From NCBI GenBank assembly GCA_905221605.1, contig CAJNDS010002057.1, positions 468,513 to 527,512 on the forward strand: a DNA stretch of 59,000 bases. The letters run 5' to 3'. The stretch comes from Symbiodinium natans (Eukaryota > Sar > Dinophyceae > Suessiales > Symbiodiniaceae). Numbering within the stretch: position 1 is the first letter of the stretch; every line of letters begins with the position of its first letter. This document shows, piece after piece, positions 49,440-58,738 of this stretch. A program made the position numbers and the translations under genes. Under the pieces are notes generated by a model. That model ran no database searches. It worked only from the letters and a program-made list of their open reading frames with translations, and had not been told where the DNA came from.

Positions 49440-50688
49440 GGCTTCAGGGGTCGGGTCTTAGGGGGTCTTAGAGGTTTAGGGTTTAGAGGTTTTGGGGGGG
49501 TTTGGATGGTTAGGGTTTAGGGGTTTAGGGATTCAGGGTTCAGGCTAAAAATAGGGCAGCCTTTGACCCATGTGAATTTTAGGGGGCCCATGCCATAGCC
49601 TATCAGCTTTATGATACTTTTTCATGGTTTACAAGGGCATACATTGGCTGATTTTGTCGGCCCAAGCAGAGCTTGGAAATTATCTTTCGAGTAAGAGACC
49701 TGAAAATATTCCTAGATGGTCAGTTCTCAGTGTGCTGGTCGCCTGGTGGTGCCCTAAGTGTATTGCAGCTGCTACCATTACATCAAATCGTATCAATCGT
49801 ATCTGAACACTCAAGGCCCAAGCACATCTAGCCGCCCTCTGGGCAGGTTTGGCTAGTGGCGGCGGAGAGCCTGTGCTTTATGGTTTGGGGCTTATATAGG
49901 GGAAGCAAGACGTATTTGCCGACCTCTAGTGAGTGTCATTTCGCTGTCCCGAGGGCATAGAGGTTATCCTAGGTGATCCCCAAACTCCCACAAGCCCTAC
50001 ACTGCCTATACTATTAACCCTTTCCCAAACCCCGCAGGATATCTTCCAAATAATAAAGACCCTAAACCCTCAGCTTGAAGTGTAACCCTAACCCCTCAAC
50101 CCTAAACCCTCAAAACTGGGCTCACTTGTGAGCCTAGTTAAAAAGAAGAAAAACCTGAAACCTTTGGCAAGTTCTGGCAGATCCTAAACACTAAGTGCCA
50201 CCTTCCGGGTGCGCGAGGTGCGCAAACCTCCAGGGCGGTACATCGGCTCTTGGCTGTCATGGTGCGCCCCCTTGTTGACAGCATGTGTTCTTAGCTTGGG
50301 TTGAGGGTTTACAGGTTTGGGCGGTCTTGAGAGTTTAGGATTCAACTGAGGGTCAGGAATTAGGGGGTTGGGGCCAAGTCTAGGGGCTTTCGCAGTTTTG
50401 CGTTCGGAGGTTCGGTTGTTCCAGAGCCTTGTTCCGGGAATTGCTGTGCTGGACGTGGGTGGGGGCTTTGGATGAGTGCGCTGGCTCGAAAACCTTACGC
50501 TCAGTGTGGAAAGCATGCTTGGCCTCGACACTGAGTGTCCTACCCACTTGAGGCAAGTTTCTCGCTGCTTTTGCTAGGGCCTGGATTCCATGAGTCTAAG
50601 CTCTACGCCCACAACCCAAACTTAAGTCGGTCCTCATTCAACACCTGACATCCTCAACCAAAAAATCATACAGCTAAAAAACAACGTC
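49440..50688. other. Spacer, weak ORFs on both strands
   Basis: TTTAGGG-like remnants to 49,545. 49,570-49,810 and 50,180-50,540 are open (the latter also on the minus strand for 115 codons) without recognised domains. Confidence 0.35.
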
Positions 50689-50689
50689 A

Positions 50690-50897
50690 AGCTTCAATCC
50701 CTTGTGGCTTGCACAGTTGTCTAGGACCCGGAGTAGGCCCTTATTCCTTTCTTTAGGGTTGGGGTTCCCTTAGTACCCTTTATTCCTAGGTTACTCCTGG
50801 GTCTAGTTGTTCCTGAGGAGGACCAGCAGATCCCACGGGTACCTCCTACATACTCAGCAGCCATCGGCGCATGCGGGCGCGCATCTTCCTCAGACGG
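50690..50897 (+). CDS. PPR helix-A exon carrying a recent element
   Basis: With the element 50,721-50,806 and one TTGT removed, the frame reads LVACTVVPEEDQQIPRVPP then TYSAAIGACGRASSS, a PPR linker and first helix. A GATGAT (GA) donor follows ACG near 50,898. Confidence 0.6.
50721..50806. mobile_element. Short TIR element with TTGT duplication
   Basis: Ends CTAGGACCCGGAGTAG and GGTTACTCCTGGGTCTAG. TTGT at 50717-50720 and 50807-50810. The interior GGGGTTCCCTTAGTACCC-TTTATTCC relates it to the CTTGGTAGCCC family. The duplication starts TT, so it does not supply a GN donor. Confidence 0.8.
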
Positions 50898-51084
50898 ATG
50901 ATGTGACCTTAAACCTCAACCCTTATGAACCCTGGTATATGTTGTATTTCCAGGTAAGATTTAAGGGCCAACCTCGTGAGTGTGCAAGACCTGATGTATT
51001 TTCATAACATCTGCTGTGCTCCAAAACCCTAAATCCTAAACCCTAAACCCTGTATAAACCCTAAACCCCTTGGCCGTCTCTTAG

Positions 51085-51156
51085 GCACAGGACTGGCCAG
51101 CTGCACTGCAGCTGTTGCGCGACATGCAAGGTGGGGAGTTCCGAGTTGCAACCTGA
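51085..51156 (+). CDS. PPR helix-B exon
   Basis: After CTTAG the frame reads AQDWPAALQLLRDMQGGEFR, a classical second PPR helix, then VAT and TGA at 51,154. It could be the last exon of the PPR series, or the TGA lies in an intron. Confidence 0.7.
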   Translation, partial: AQDWPAALQLLRDMQGGEFRVAT

Positions 51157-51244
51157 CAGCCGAAATCTGCCACACCCTTACGCCTAGTTCCATGTGTCGA
51201 GAGTGTCCCCATATAGGCCCTTATGGACCTGTGCATTCGAAAGC

Positions 51245-51385
51245 TGTATTCTGGGTCTTTAATACATGTTTTTGCTTCTGGGCCCCTATTGCAGCTACTT
51301 GTAGCTAAAAAGTGCTGTATTCTGGGTCTTTAGTACATGTTTTTGGTTCTGGGCCCCTATTGCATCTACTTGTAGCTAAAACGTG
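51245..51385. repeat. Tandem duplication, about 70 bp
   Basis: The unit with GCTGTATTCTGGGTCTTT, TTCTGGGCCCCTATTGCA and CTACTTGTAGCTAAAA occurs twice in tandem. A related single copy is at 48,427-48,518. Both are followed by CAGGGTCTACTC-AAAG, so this is a dispersed element whose right part includes a pyrimidine tract and CAG. Confidence 0.75.
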
Positions 51386-51564
51386 TCTTTTTTCCAGGGT
51401 CTACTCCAAAGTAGGGTATTTGGTATGCTGGCACACGAATTCCAGAATCAGAGGTCCTAGGTGCACCCTCTGCGCTATAAGCCAAGCCGACCTCGCCTTT
51501 AGCCCGCAATCGGCTCAGCACAGGAAGCCAGTAGACTTGTGAATTTGGAGGTAAGCCGTTGTAA

Positions 51565-51642
51565 CCTACCCTAAACCCTAAACCCTAAACCCTAAACCCT
51601 AAACCCTAAACCCTAAACCCTAAACCCTAAACCCTAAACCCT
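51565..51642. repeat. CCCTAAA block
   Basis: Eleven uninterrupted heptamers. Confidence 0.95.
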
Positions 51643-53580
51643 ACTGCACTGCTTTGCGGTGTTCGGGTCCAAAGAACATGTTGGCCTTCGAAGACTTGCA
51701 CGCTGATGTGGGAAGGCAGCTGACTGGAACAGAACACCTTGTCTCTTTAAGCTCCACAAGGCCCGTGGCCCGGATGCACCCTAAACCCAAACCCCCGAAA
51801 ACTCAAAAACCCCTAAAGCCCGAAGCCCTAAACCCCTAAACCCTGAAACCCTAAGCATCCCTCGACCTGCCTTTAAGGCCTAACGTTTTAAAGCGCCCCC
51901 TCCGGCAGTGCTTCCATGCTCCCTGCAAATGCGGAATGGACAGCGCCCGTGGACTGGAGATCCCGGGGTGTTGCTGAGCAAGCGGCCCCTGTCCGCGGCG
52001 GGACAGAGACTTGCTTTGGGGTAAATGGGGTTAGATCCCAAGCCACCCTTGATGAAGCGTGTTTGTTCAGGGTTTGAATTTGGGGTTTAGGGTTAGGGTG
52101 TTGCTAAACAGTAAACAAAAATGGGTACCTGGCTCTGGGGCTTGATACCACGCAAGGGACCTACTTGCGGAAGCCAAGGATACTTGCTGGAGCTTCTGGC
52201 AGCCAGACCGTCCGCAGGCCTCCCCCCCTGAATTCAGGGCGTATAGGGTCTGGCGGGCGGGTTTATAGGGTGAGGCCCAAGAAGACTAAGTGGTAAACCG
52301 TAAACCCGAAACCCTAAACCCAAAAGGCCTGCGGGGCTCAGGGCTGTTCAATCCACACGGATTGTCCTGAGGAACTCCAGGTCTTGCTGGCTCCTGCTGC
52401 GTAACCGTAAACCCTAAACTAATCTCATGAACTTTCTAGTGCATCAGAACCCAAAGTTCATCGGAACGGTTTGGGGATGGGTTCTTTGCGTTTTGGTGAA
52501 GGCACTGGAGTCTTTTGCAGGGGGTTTTAAGGGACAAACCTTCGGGCGTCTGGAGCATCCTGGACCTACCTACCACACCTTAGGCTGGGGTTTGGGGTAG
52601 TTTAGGGTTTAGGGTTTAGGGTTTAGGGTTTATTGCAGCGTATGGGGCCATGCACACCAAGGCCCCTAAGTTCGGCCCTGAGCCTAAGCCGAAGCATTCT
52701 GTCAGCCGGCCAGGTATCCTACCCTGCCTACTCTGATTCAGAGGCTATTCTGGGTGGGCCCTACACCTACACCCTACACCCTGAAACCTAGACCCTAAAC
52801 CCGAAACCCTAAACCCTAAACCCCAATTCAGTTGGCAGCTTTTCCGCTGCTTTCAGGGTCCTTGATGCATTTGGGGTCGGAAGTCTGGGCTTAGGGTACC
52901 CTTTTTAAAGACCAGGTCGGACTCATCTCCTTCTGTCCCATGACAGGGTCCCATAGCTATCCCAAACTTTATTCTGGACGCACCCACCACGCATATACAC
53001 ATACATATACATATACAGAAATATATTTATATATATATATATATATATGTATGACAAGAGTTGGTGGTACTTTCTGGTGTTTCCACTACCAAAAAGTCTT
53101 GCGCCTGATTTCCGAAATACCAAAGGGCTTTTCGGACATTCCCAATTTCTGACTCGAGGATGTTGATTTCGGAGTATGTACCCTAAATCCTGAACCCTAA
53201 ACTAAGCGGCCACCCGAAACCCTATCAACCCCAAAACAACCTCAAGCAACTCAATAAAAACCTCTAAAAACCCCCTAAAGCACCTGAAGCAACTCAATAT
53301 CTTAGGGTAGTTACTTGGTGCCTAGTGTGGGCCCTTAAAGGGGGACCCCTTTAATATCCCGAACAGACTCCTACAATTTAAGGGCCCATACCTCCGAACC
53401 CTTTCAAGAGGTAAAGGACCATACTAACGGCCCATGAAATTAGACAACCAAATCCCAAGAACAACCCCTAAAACCCAACAGAAAACCCTAAAACCCAACA
53501 AACAAACCCACAAGACCCAATAAAGCCAAAAAACACACACACACACACACACAAAACCCCCACCCCCCCTAATCCCGAAA
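51643..53580. other. Spacer, weak exons, TA and CA microsatellites
   Basis: 52,640-52,735 reads AAYGAMHTKAPKFGPEPKPK after TTTAGGG and is a possible exon. TA-rich microsatellite at 52,990-53,050 and (AC)n at 53,529-53,553. 53,330-53,412 is palindrome-rich (GGGCCCTTAAAGGGGG and ATTTAAGGGCCC), perhaps a MITE. Confidence 0.4.
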
Positions 53581-53582
53581 AG

Positions 53583-53652
53583 TTCTCGTGGAGGCAAGAC
53601 ACCAAAGAGGAAGCCGCAGAAGCGGCTCGGATGGCTAAATTGCGCGTGGGGC
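53583..53652 (+). other. Exon-like island, unknown
   Basis: Frame SWRQDTKEEAAEAARMAKLR then VGRCNSQ, charged and helical, ending at the TTTAGGG block. Confidence 0.4.
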
Positions 53653-53671
53653 GTTGCAATTCTCAAGTGCT

Positions 53672-53862
53672 TGGGTTTAGGGTTTAGGGTTTAGGGTTTA
53701 GGGTTTAGGGTTTAGGGTTTAGGGTTTAGGGTTTAGTAATTTAGGGCTTAGGGCTTAGGGTTTAGGGCTTAGGGCTCAGGGCCTAGGGCTTAGGGCTTCG
53801 GGTTCAGGGTTTAGGTTTCAGGGTTCAGGGTTCAGGGTTTAGGGTTTAGGGTTTAGGGGAGG
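53672..53862. repeat. TTTAGGG block passing into GCTTAGG variants
   Basis: Nine pure heptamers, then GGGCTTA, GGGCTCA and GGGTTCA variants. Confidence 0.9.
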
Positions 53863-54164
53863 ACGGGAGGGGGGAGGGGGCTTTCAACCCTAAACCCCAA
53901 ACCTTACACGTAGCATCATATGCTCATATACATATATGTTGAGGGCCTATGGAGGCAGCCTGAACGCCTGCAGCCATACAGTTCTTGAGGCCACATCCAG
54001 CGCGCCGTTGCGACGCGGGGGTGAAGATTTGCTGAACTCCCTCGCGCCTCATCTCCTCATTTGTGTTTTAGGGCTTAGGGTTTAGGGTTTCTGGAGGTTG
54101 GGTTTACGAGCTAGGGCTTGAAATATTTCGACATCGGCTTCCAGGGGGGGGACCTGTGAGAGTT

Positions 54165-54277
54165 AGTAGTTGGGATGTTCCCCCTTATACTAGCATTCTT
54201 TAGTAGGGATTATAGTACCCCCGACTATAATCCCAACCTAAGGACTGTTAGTATAAGGGGGAACATCCCAAGCTACT
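54165..54277. mobile_element. MITE, TTGGGATGTTCCCC family, best copy
   Basis: AGTAG-TTGGGATGTTCCCCC and GGGGGAACATCCCAAGCTAC then T form nearly the whole element as one palindrome. AGTT is duplicated at 54161-54164 and 54278-54281. Confidence 0.88.
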
Positions 54278-54782
54278 AGTTCTTTTGGCCAGTTCCAGTC
54301 TGGGGGCTGGTTGGGTAGGTATTCCCCTGTCCTACAATTTGGGGCCTCGTGTTTTGTGGTGTGATCGCTACCTTACTTGGGAGTATTCCCTGCTAGTTCC
54401 TCACGCATTCTTGTATAGGTAGACTTCGTTGTTGACAGTAACACGGTTCAGATTTGAAAGGTTCATAGAAGGTATTGAAGGTATTGAGCCCCACCTGGCC
54501 CCAACGTTCATTACATTCGTGCACTCACAGAGGCCCGTCCCCAAAGATACTCCGACCGGATCGACCATGGCCTAAAGCCATACAAATGAGAGGCGAGGCC
54601 TAAAGCCTACAGCCCCCCAAATGCCCCAAAACTCTACACTGGACCCTAAACCCTAAACCCTAAACCCCCTAGAACCCTAAGCCCCCAAATGCTAAACGAC
54701 CCTAAACCGCTCAAGCCGCGCTCTCCAGTACAAGGCTTTCCATCATCCCTGGAACCTCTTGGATCCTCCACGAACCTCAGTT

Positions 54783-54872
54783 AGGGTTTAGGGTTTAGGG
54801 TTTAGGGTTTAGGGTTTAGGGTTTAGGGTTTAGGGTTTAGGGTTTAGGGTTTAGGGTTTAGGGTTTAGGGTA
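54783..54872. repeat. TTTAGGG block
   Basis: About 12 pure heptamers. Confidence 0.95.
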
Positions 54873-55139
54873 CAAAGCTGAAGCACAAAAGAAACACCAA
54901 GAAGCAGCACCTAGGTTTAGGGTTTAGTGTGGTTTGTAGGATTTGGGGTTTAGGTTTTGCAGGGTTTATAGAGTTTATAGGGTTACAGGGTTTAGGGTTT
55001 CGTACAGGGTTTAGAGTTTAGGGTTTAGGGGCCCTCACGCCTGGCAATGTTTGCCAGCTGTCGAGGTGCCAGTGCCCAATGCTGCGGCCGAGAGTTGCTC
55101 GGTAGCGTTTCGAATTTTCATGGCTGTCTATATGTAGAT

Positions 55140-55460
55140 AGAGGGAGGCGCAGAGAGAGAGAGAGAGAGAGACTGGGAAGGAGGGAGAGTTACAGAGAGA
55201 AAGAGCAAGATAACGAATTAGAAAGAGAGAATGTTAAAGCCCTTAGGAATACAGAAGCACCCTTAGCATCGGCTGCGCGACCGCGGTGTCGGCCCTGAAC
55301 CCTCATACCCACGGAAGAAAAATGCGTGCGAGCGTGGGTGGGGTGGGCATGTGAGTGAGTGAGTGAGGGAGTGCGTGGGAGAGTGCGTGAGTGGGCGAGT
55401 GCATGAGTGCGTTAGTGGGTGAGTGGGTGAGAGGGTGAGAGGGTCTTGGGCGAGCAGAGG

Positions 55461-55491
<31 letters not shown>

Positions 55492-55530
55492 CGCGTGACA
55501 GAGAGAGAGAGAGAGATAGACAGATAGTTG
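55140..55530. repeat. GA, GTGA and GAGA microsatellites
   Basis: GAGA tracts at 55,155-55,172 and 55,460-55,515 surround a GTGAGTGA / GGGAGTGC-type array (55,346-55,440). Confidence 0.9.
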
Positions 55531-55773
55531 TTGGTGTTTGTTTTTGGTTTCCTAGTGACCCTAGTGCTTGTCAGTTCAAGGGGGCGATGTTTGAAAGGTG
55601 ACTGCTTTGTATTTTCTAGCTGCCACGTCCTATGTACAATTATATACATGTATATATACATATATATGTAGGATATAGAAGGACATCGCATCCTAAACGT
55701 CGTAACTAACGCGAATAAAAAACAAACAAGGTCTCCTTAACTCTTGTTTTGAGACGGAGGCGCCGGTCTGCAG

Positions 55774-55850
55774 TCACCGCCTGCCGCTTCGCTACGGACG
55801 CCCAGCGACCCGTCCAAGCCCTCGCTGGCGTCGCCGAGAGAGGCGGGACT
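55774..55850 (+). other. Possible PPR fragment
   Basis: After CTGCAG the frame reads TACRFATDAQRPVQALAGVA. Spacing of TAC and QAL is PPR-like. Weak; followed by TTTAGGG at 55,855-55,955. Confidence 0.3.
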
Positions 55851-56036
55851 TGGTCTAGGGTTTAGGGTTTAGGGTTTCGGGTTTAGGGTTTAGGGTTTCG
55901 GGTTTAGGGTTTAGGGTTCAGGGTTTAGGGTTTAGGATTTAGGGTTTAGGGTTCTCGAATGAATGGCCTGACGGAGAGGGACAGACTGGGTGGACGAGGC
56001 AGCGAAACAGACGCACCCGACAGCTCTACCCGATAG

Positions 56037-56429
56037 CCTGCAGCCAAAGACCTTAAGCAGAGTGGCTTTCAGGCTCGAAGTTTTTTTGCTGAACCCCCGA
56101 ATCCTTGCCGGGACCTACCAAGTAGAGTACAGACGCTTAGGGAGCCCTTCATCTGTACCCTCACGTCCCCTCAACATTGCCTAGAGGTCACGCACTATCT
56201 AGATAAACCTAGGTGGAGTCAAGCGTCATTCGAGGTATTCTCAGCCTGTAATCTGTGGATGTTTCGGGTCAAGGTCCCTAAACCCCAAACTTTAAACCCT
56301 AACCCTAAACCCTAAAGCCTAAGCCCTAAACCCTAAACCCCTTGAATCACCCAGGTCAAGATCCACTTCGATACCCCCCGAGCTGCTCCCGCCACCAACA
56401 AGGCCCGGTGGCAGCTTGCGAACTTCTAG
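56037..56429 (+). CDS. Two last exons of an unidentified gene split by a telomeric intron
   Basis: The exon ending 56,267 (ACNLWMFR) joins the exon from 56,355 (VKIHFDTPRAAPATNKARWQ then LANF, stop TAG 56,427-56,429). The frame is open from 56,037. The intron 56,268-56,354 is 87 nt of CCCTAAA repeats with GGTCAAG-TCC at both borders. GT-AG and frame agree. Product not recognised. Confidence 0.6.
56268..56354 (+). other. Telomere-repeat intron
   Basis: Donor CGG-GTCAAG, acceptor CCCAG-GTCAAG. GGTCAAGGTCC (56267-56277) and GGTCAAGATCC (56354-56364) are direct repeats. Everything between is CCCTAAA-type. Confidence 0.75.
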
Positions 56430-56639
56430 GACGTTTTTTGTACCGCAAATGGGGAGGGTTTAGGGTTTGAGTCGTGTGATCCTGGTACTGTCAGGACACG
56501 ACCCGAAGTCGGTGTTATTGTTGACTTTTAGCCAGAAAGTTGGTCTCATCTGCGTGCTTTGAGACTTGGGGTAACTGGTATAGGATGATCTGTGGACGAT
56601 GAAACGTTTGGGGTCTTCTAGACCCACAAGGGGTTTGTC

Positions 56640-56945
56640 GACGGAAAGCTTTGGATGAGGGCTGTTTGGTGTGACCCAAGCCGGTTCCTGATGCGCGCGC
56701 AGGCTGCTGGAGACAAGACGGGGCAAGCGAAGGAGGTGCCAAGTGCCACAAGTGCAGTCCCGGTACCTTCAATGTCTCCTGGCAAGGCTTCTTGGCCAAC
56801 CTGTAGGGTTGAGGTTTCCAAGCTGTCGGACACGAAGGAGTTTAACAATGTTGTGCATGACGTTGGTGCGATCACTGAGTGGCAGGCCCGCAGGCAGGGC
56901 ATTCCACACCTCACCAGCCGAAAGGAGCTATCGCTTTCAATGGTA
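56640..56945 (+). other. Probable exon, unknown product
   Basis: A + frame of about 100 codons: LWMRAVWCDPSRFLMRAQAA early and KLSDTKEFNNVVHDVGAITE then WQARRQGIPHLTSRK late, ending at a CCCTAAA block at 56,944. Three minus frames are also open, so coding strand is inferred from composition and from the + bias of the window. Confidence 0.45.
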
Positions 56946-57204
56946 AACCCTAAACCCTAACCCCCAAAAACCCTAAGCTCTGGATCTCCAAACTGCTTAG
57001 CAGCTCCAAGCCCAGATCTTCTGTATAGTCAACTCAACACCCCGAAAGCCCAAAAGCCTAGAACCCTCTTGCCAAGAGCCCTAGGAGGCTCCCCTGCCTC
57101 CACCCACTGCCCGGTCCGCGCCTGCTGACTGGCAACACCACCACCACCACCACTACCTAAAACTCCAATCAGCCCCAAAACCCGAAAACCAACTGGCAGC
57201 CACT

Positions 57205-57345
57205 TGTGGCGGGGGGGGGGGTGGGGGAGGGGGCGGGGGGAGGGGGGGAGGGGCAATTCCAAAACCCTAACCCTAAACCCTAAACCGAACACCCTAAACC
57301 GAACACCCTAAACCCCTCCTCCCCCCCCCCCCCCCCCCCCCCTGA
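57205..57345. repeat. G-runs, telomere block, C-run
   Basis: 57,209-57,252 is interrupted poly-G, 57,260-57,317 CCCTAAACCGAACA-type repeats, 57,320-57,342 C-run of about 22. Confidence 0.85.
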
Positions 57346-57403
57346 GAATTACAACATCGGGGCTGCTGAGCAGATCAGGCATCTGGCCGGCCACGGGCGT
57401 CCA
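57346..57403 (+). other. Exon-like island
   Basis: After CCTGAG the frame reads NYNIGAAEQIRHLAGHGRPK then W and TGA. Unassigned. Confidence 0.35.
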
Positions 57404-57854
57404 AAGTGGTGAACCGAAAAGCCTTCCAGGCCGCTGGTTCCGGGCTTAGGGTTAGGGGTCTAGGGTTAGGGGTCTAGGGTTTAGGGTTTAGGGTTTCGGG
57501 TTTGGGGTTTTGGGTTTTGGGTTTCGGGTTTAGGGTTATAGGGTTGAGGGTTGAGGTTTTTGGTTTAGGGTTTAGGGTCGGGTCTTGGGGGACTGTTGCC
57601 GGCCCGGACACCTCTCGTGTGGCCTCTAAAACCCTTTGCGATCTCTACTGTATAGACCCACCTACCAAGCTTCACCATAAACACCTGAAACCATGCTAAA
57701 GACCTCCAAGATTCCGAGTGCGTTTCAGGCTTTTGGGGGGTTTAGGATCTTAGCTTGAACTTACTAAGTGGGGTTGTAAGAAAGCTTCTAGCCTCACAAA
57801 AAAAGGTGTGCACATATTTCAAGTAGGCTTGGGTGAGGTTGAGGGTTCAGGTCT

Positions 57855-57936
57855 TCAGTTTTTTTTTCTATTTTTTAATATTTTATTGTTTCTTTTTTTG
57901 TTGGGGGGTGGGGGGGGGGGGGGGGGGGGGGGGGTT
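57855..57936. repeat. T-rich then G-run tract
   Basis: Long T-rich stretch followed by about 30 bases of G with one T, ending GGGGTTCAAG. Same polarity as the right halves of the 16,030 and 44,704 MITEs, but no matching left end found. Confidence 0.6.
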
Positions 57937-57959
57937 CAAGGCTTGAGGACTTCACGCCA

Positions 57960-58140
57960 AACCCAAACCAAACCCCAAACCCGAAACCCTAAACCCCAAA
58001 TCCAAAATCCTAAACCCTAAACCCCAAGCCTTAAACCCCAAACCCTAAACCCCAAACCCCAAACCCTAAACCCTAAACCCCAAACCCCAAACCCTAAACC
58101 CTAAACCCCAAACCCCTAAACCCTAAACCCTAAACCCCAG
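57960..58140. repeat. Mixed CCCCAAA and CCCTAAA block
   Basis: Alternating groups of CCCCAAA and CCCTAAA heptamers. Confidence 0.95.
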
Positions 58141-58149
58141 TCCCTCCAG

Positions 58150-58227
58150 GCATGTCGGCAAGGAGATGTCGGCGCCGTGTATGCCTGGGACCAGCGGAAG
58201 TCCTTGGGCGGCGGCTCCTACGGAGAG
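58150..58227 (+). CDS. Protein kinase exon with glycine-rich loop
   Basis: Between the acceptor CTCCAG and a GTGAGAG donor, 26 codons read QGDVGAVYAWDQRKSLGGGS then YGE. G-G-G-S-Y-G-E is the ATP-binding glycine loop, and the Y-x-x-x-x-R-K-x-L-G lead-in resembles calcium-dependent or related dinoflagellate kinases. The rest of the kinase must lie beyond the window. The intron begins with telomere repeats. Confidence 0.65.
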
Positions 58228-58397
58228 GTGAGAGGGTTTAGGGTTTAGGGCTAGGGTTTAGGGTTTAGGGTTTAGGGTTTAGGGCTAGGGTTTAGGGTTT
58301 AGGGTTTAGGGTTTAGGGTTTAGGGTTTAGGGTTTAGGGTGTAGGGTTTAGGGTTTAGGGTTTAGGGTTTAGGGTTTAGGGTTTAGGGTTTAGGGTG
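58228..58397. repeat. TTTAGGG block in kinase intron
   Basis: About 23 heptamers with two GGGC-TAGGG breaks, beginning directly after the GTGAGA donor. Confidence 0.95.
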
Positions 58398-58512
58398 CAC
58401 AGAAGAACTATAACAGCCCGAAACCAAGCCTATTGTCACTGGTGGCATGTTTCACTGTGCATATACATAACTGGCAGCGCCGGCCATGATTGTGAATAGG
58501 TTCGGGGTTGGC

Positions 58513-58624
58513 CTTGGTTGCCCAGTGGTACCCTTTACCCTTTTTTTTTGGTTCTGGGTTCCCTTATAAATTAGCCAGCCAAAAAAGGGTGCCCTTATTA
58601 TAAGAGGGTTGCTGGGGTACCAAG
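58513..58624 (+). mobile_element. CTTGGTAGCCCAG-family introner
   Basis: Ends CTTGGTTGCCCAGTGG and TTGCTGGGGTACCAAG. The interior matches the full family consensus (TTTTGGTTCTGGGTTCCC, AAAAAAGGGTGCCCTTATTA). Flanks TGGC and TAGC suggest a worn 4-bp duplication. Confidence 0.8.
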
Positions 58625-58738
58625 TAGCTAATCTCCACAGCATGCGGCCGTCAATCTTCATCGCAGCCGTCAACAGCACCAAGCCCCTCGACCCTGTGAA
58701 GCCCGAAGAAACGCTAATCTGGGTTTTGGGTTTTGGGT

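Noticed and set aside
50184-50531. 115-codon minus-strand gene
   Set aside because: Biased P/S/T/N composition over a region of degenerate telomere-like sequence, no domain, and all supported genes are on the other strand.
55263-55691. Ser/Leu/Thr-rich minus-strand protein
   Set aside because: It is the complement of the GA and GTGA microsatellites.
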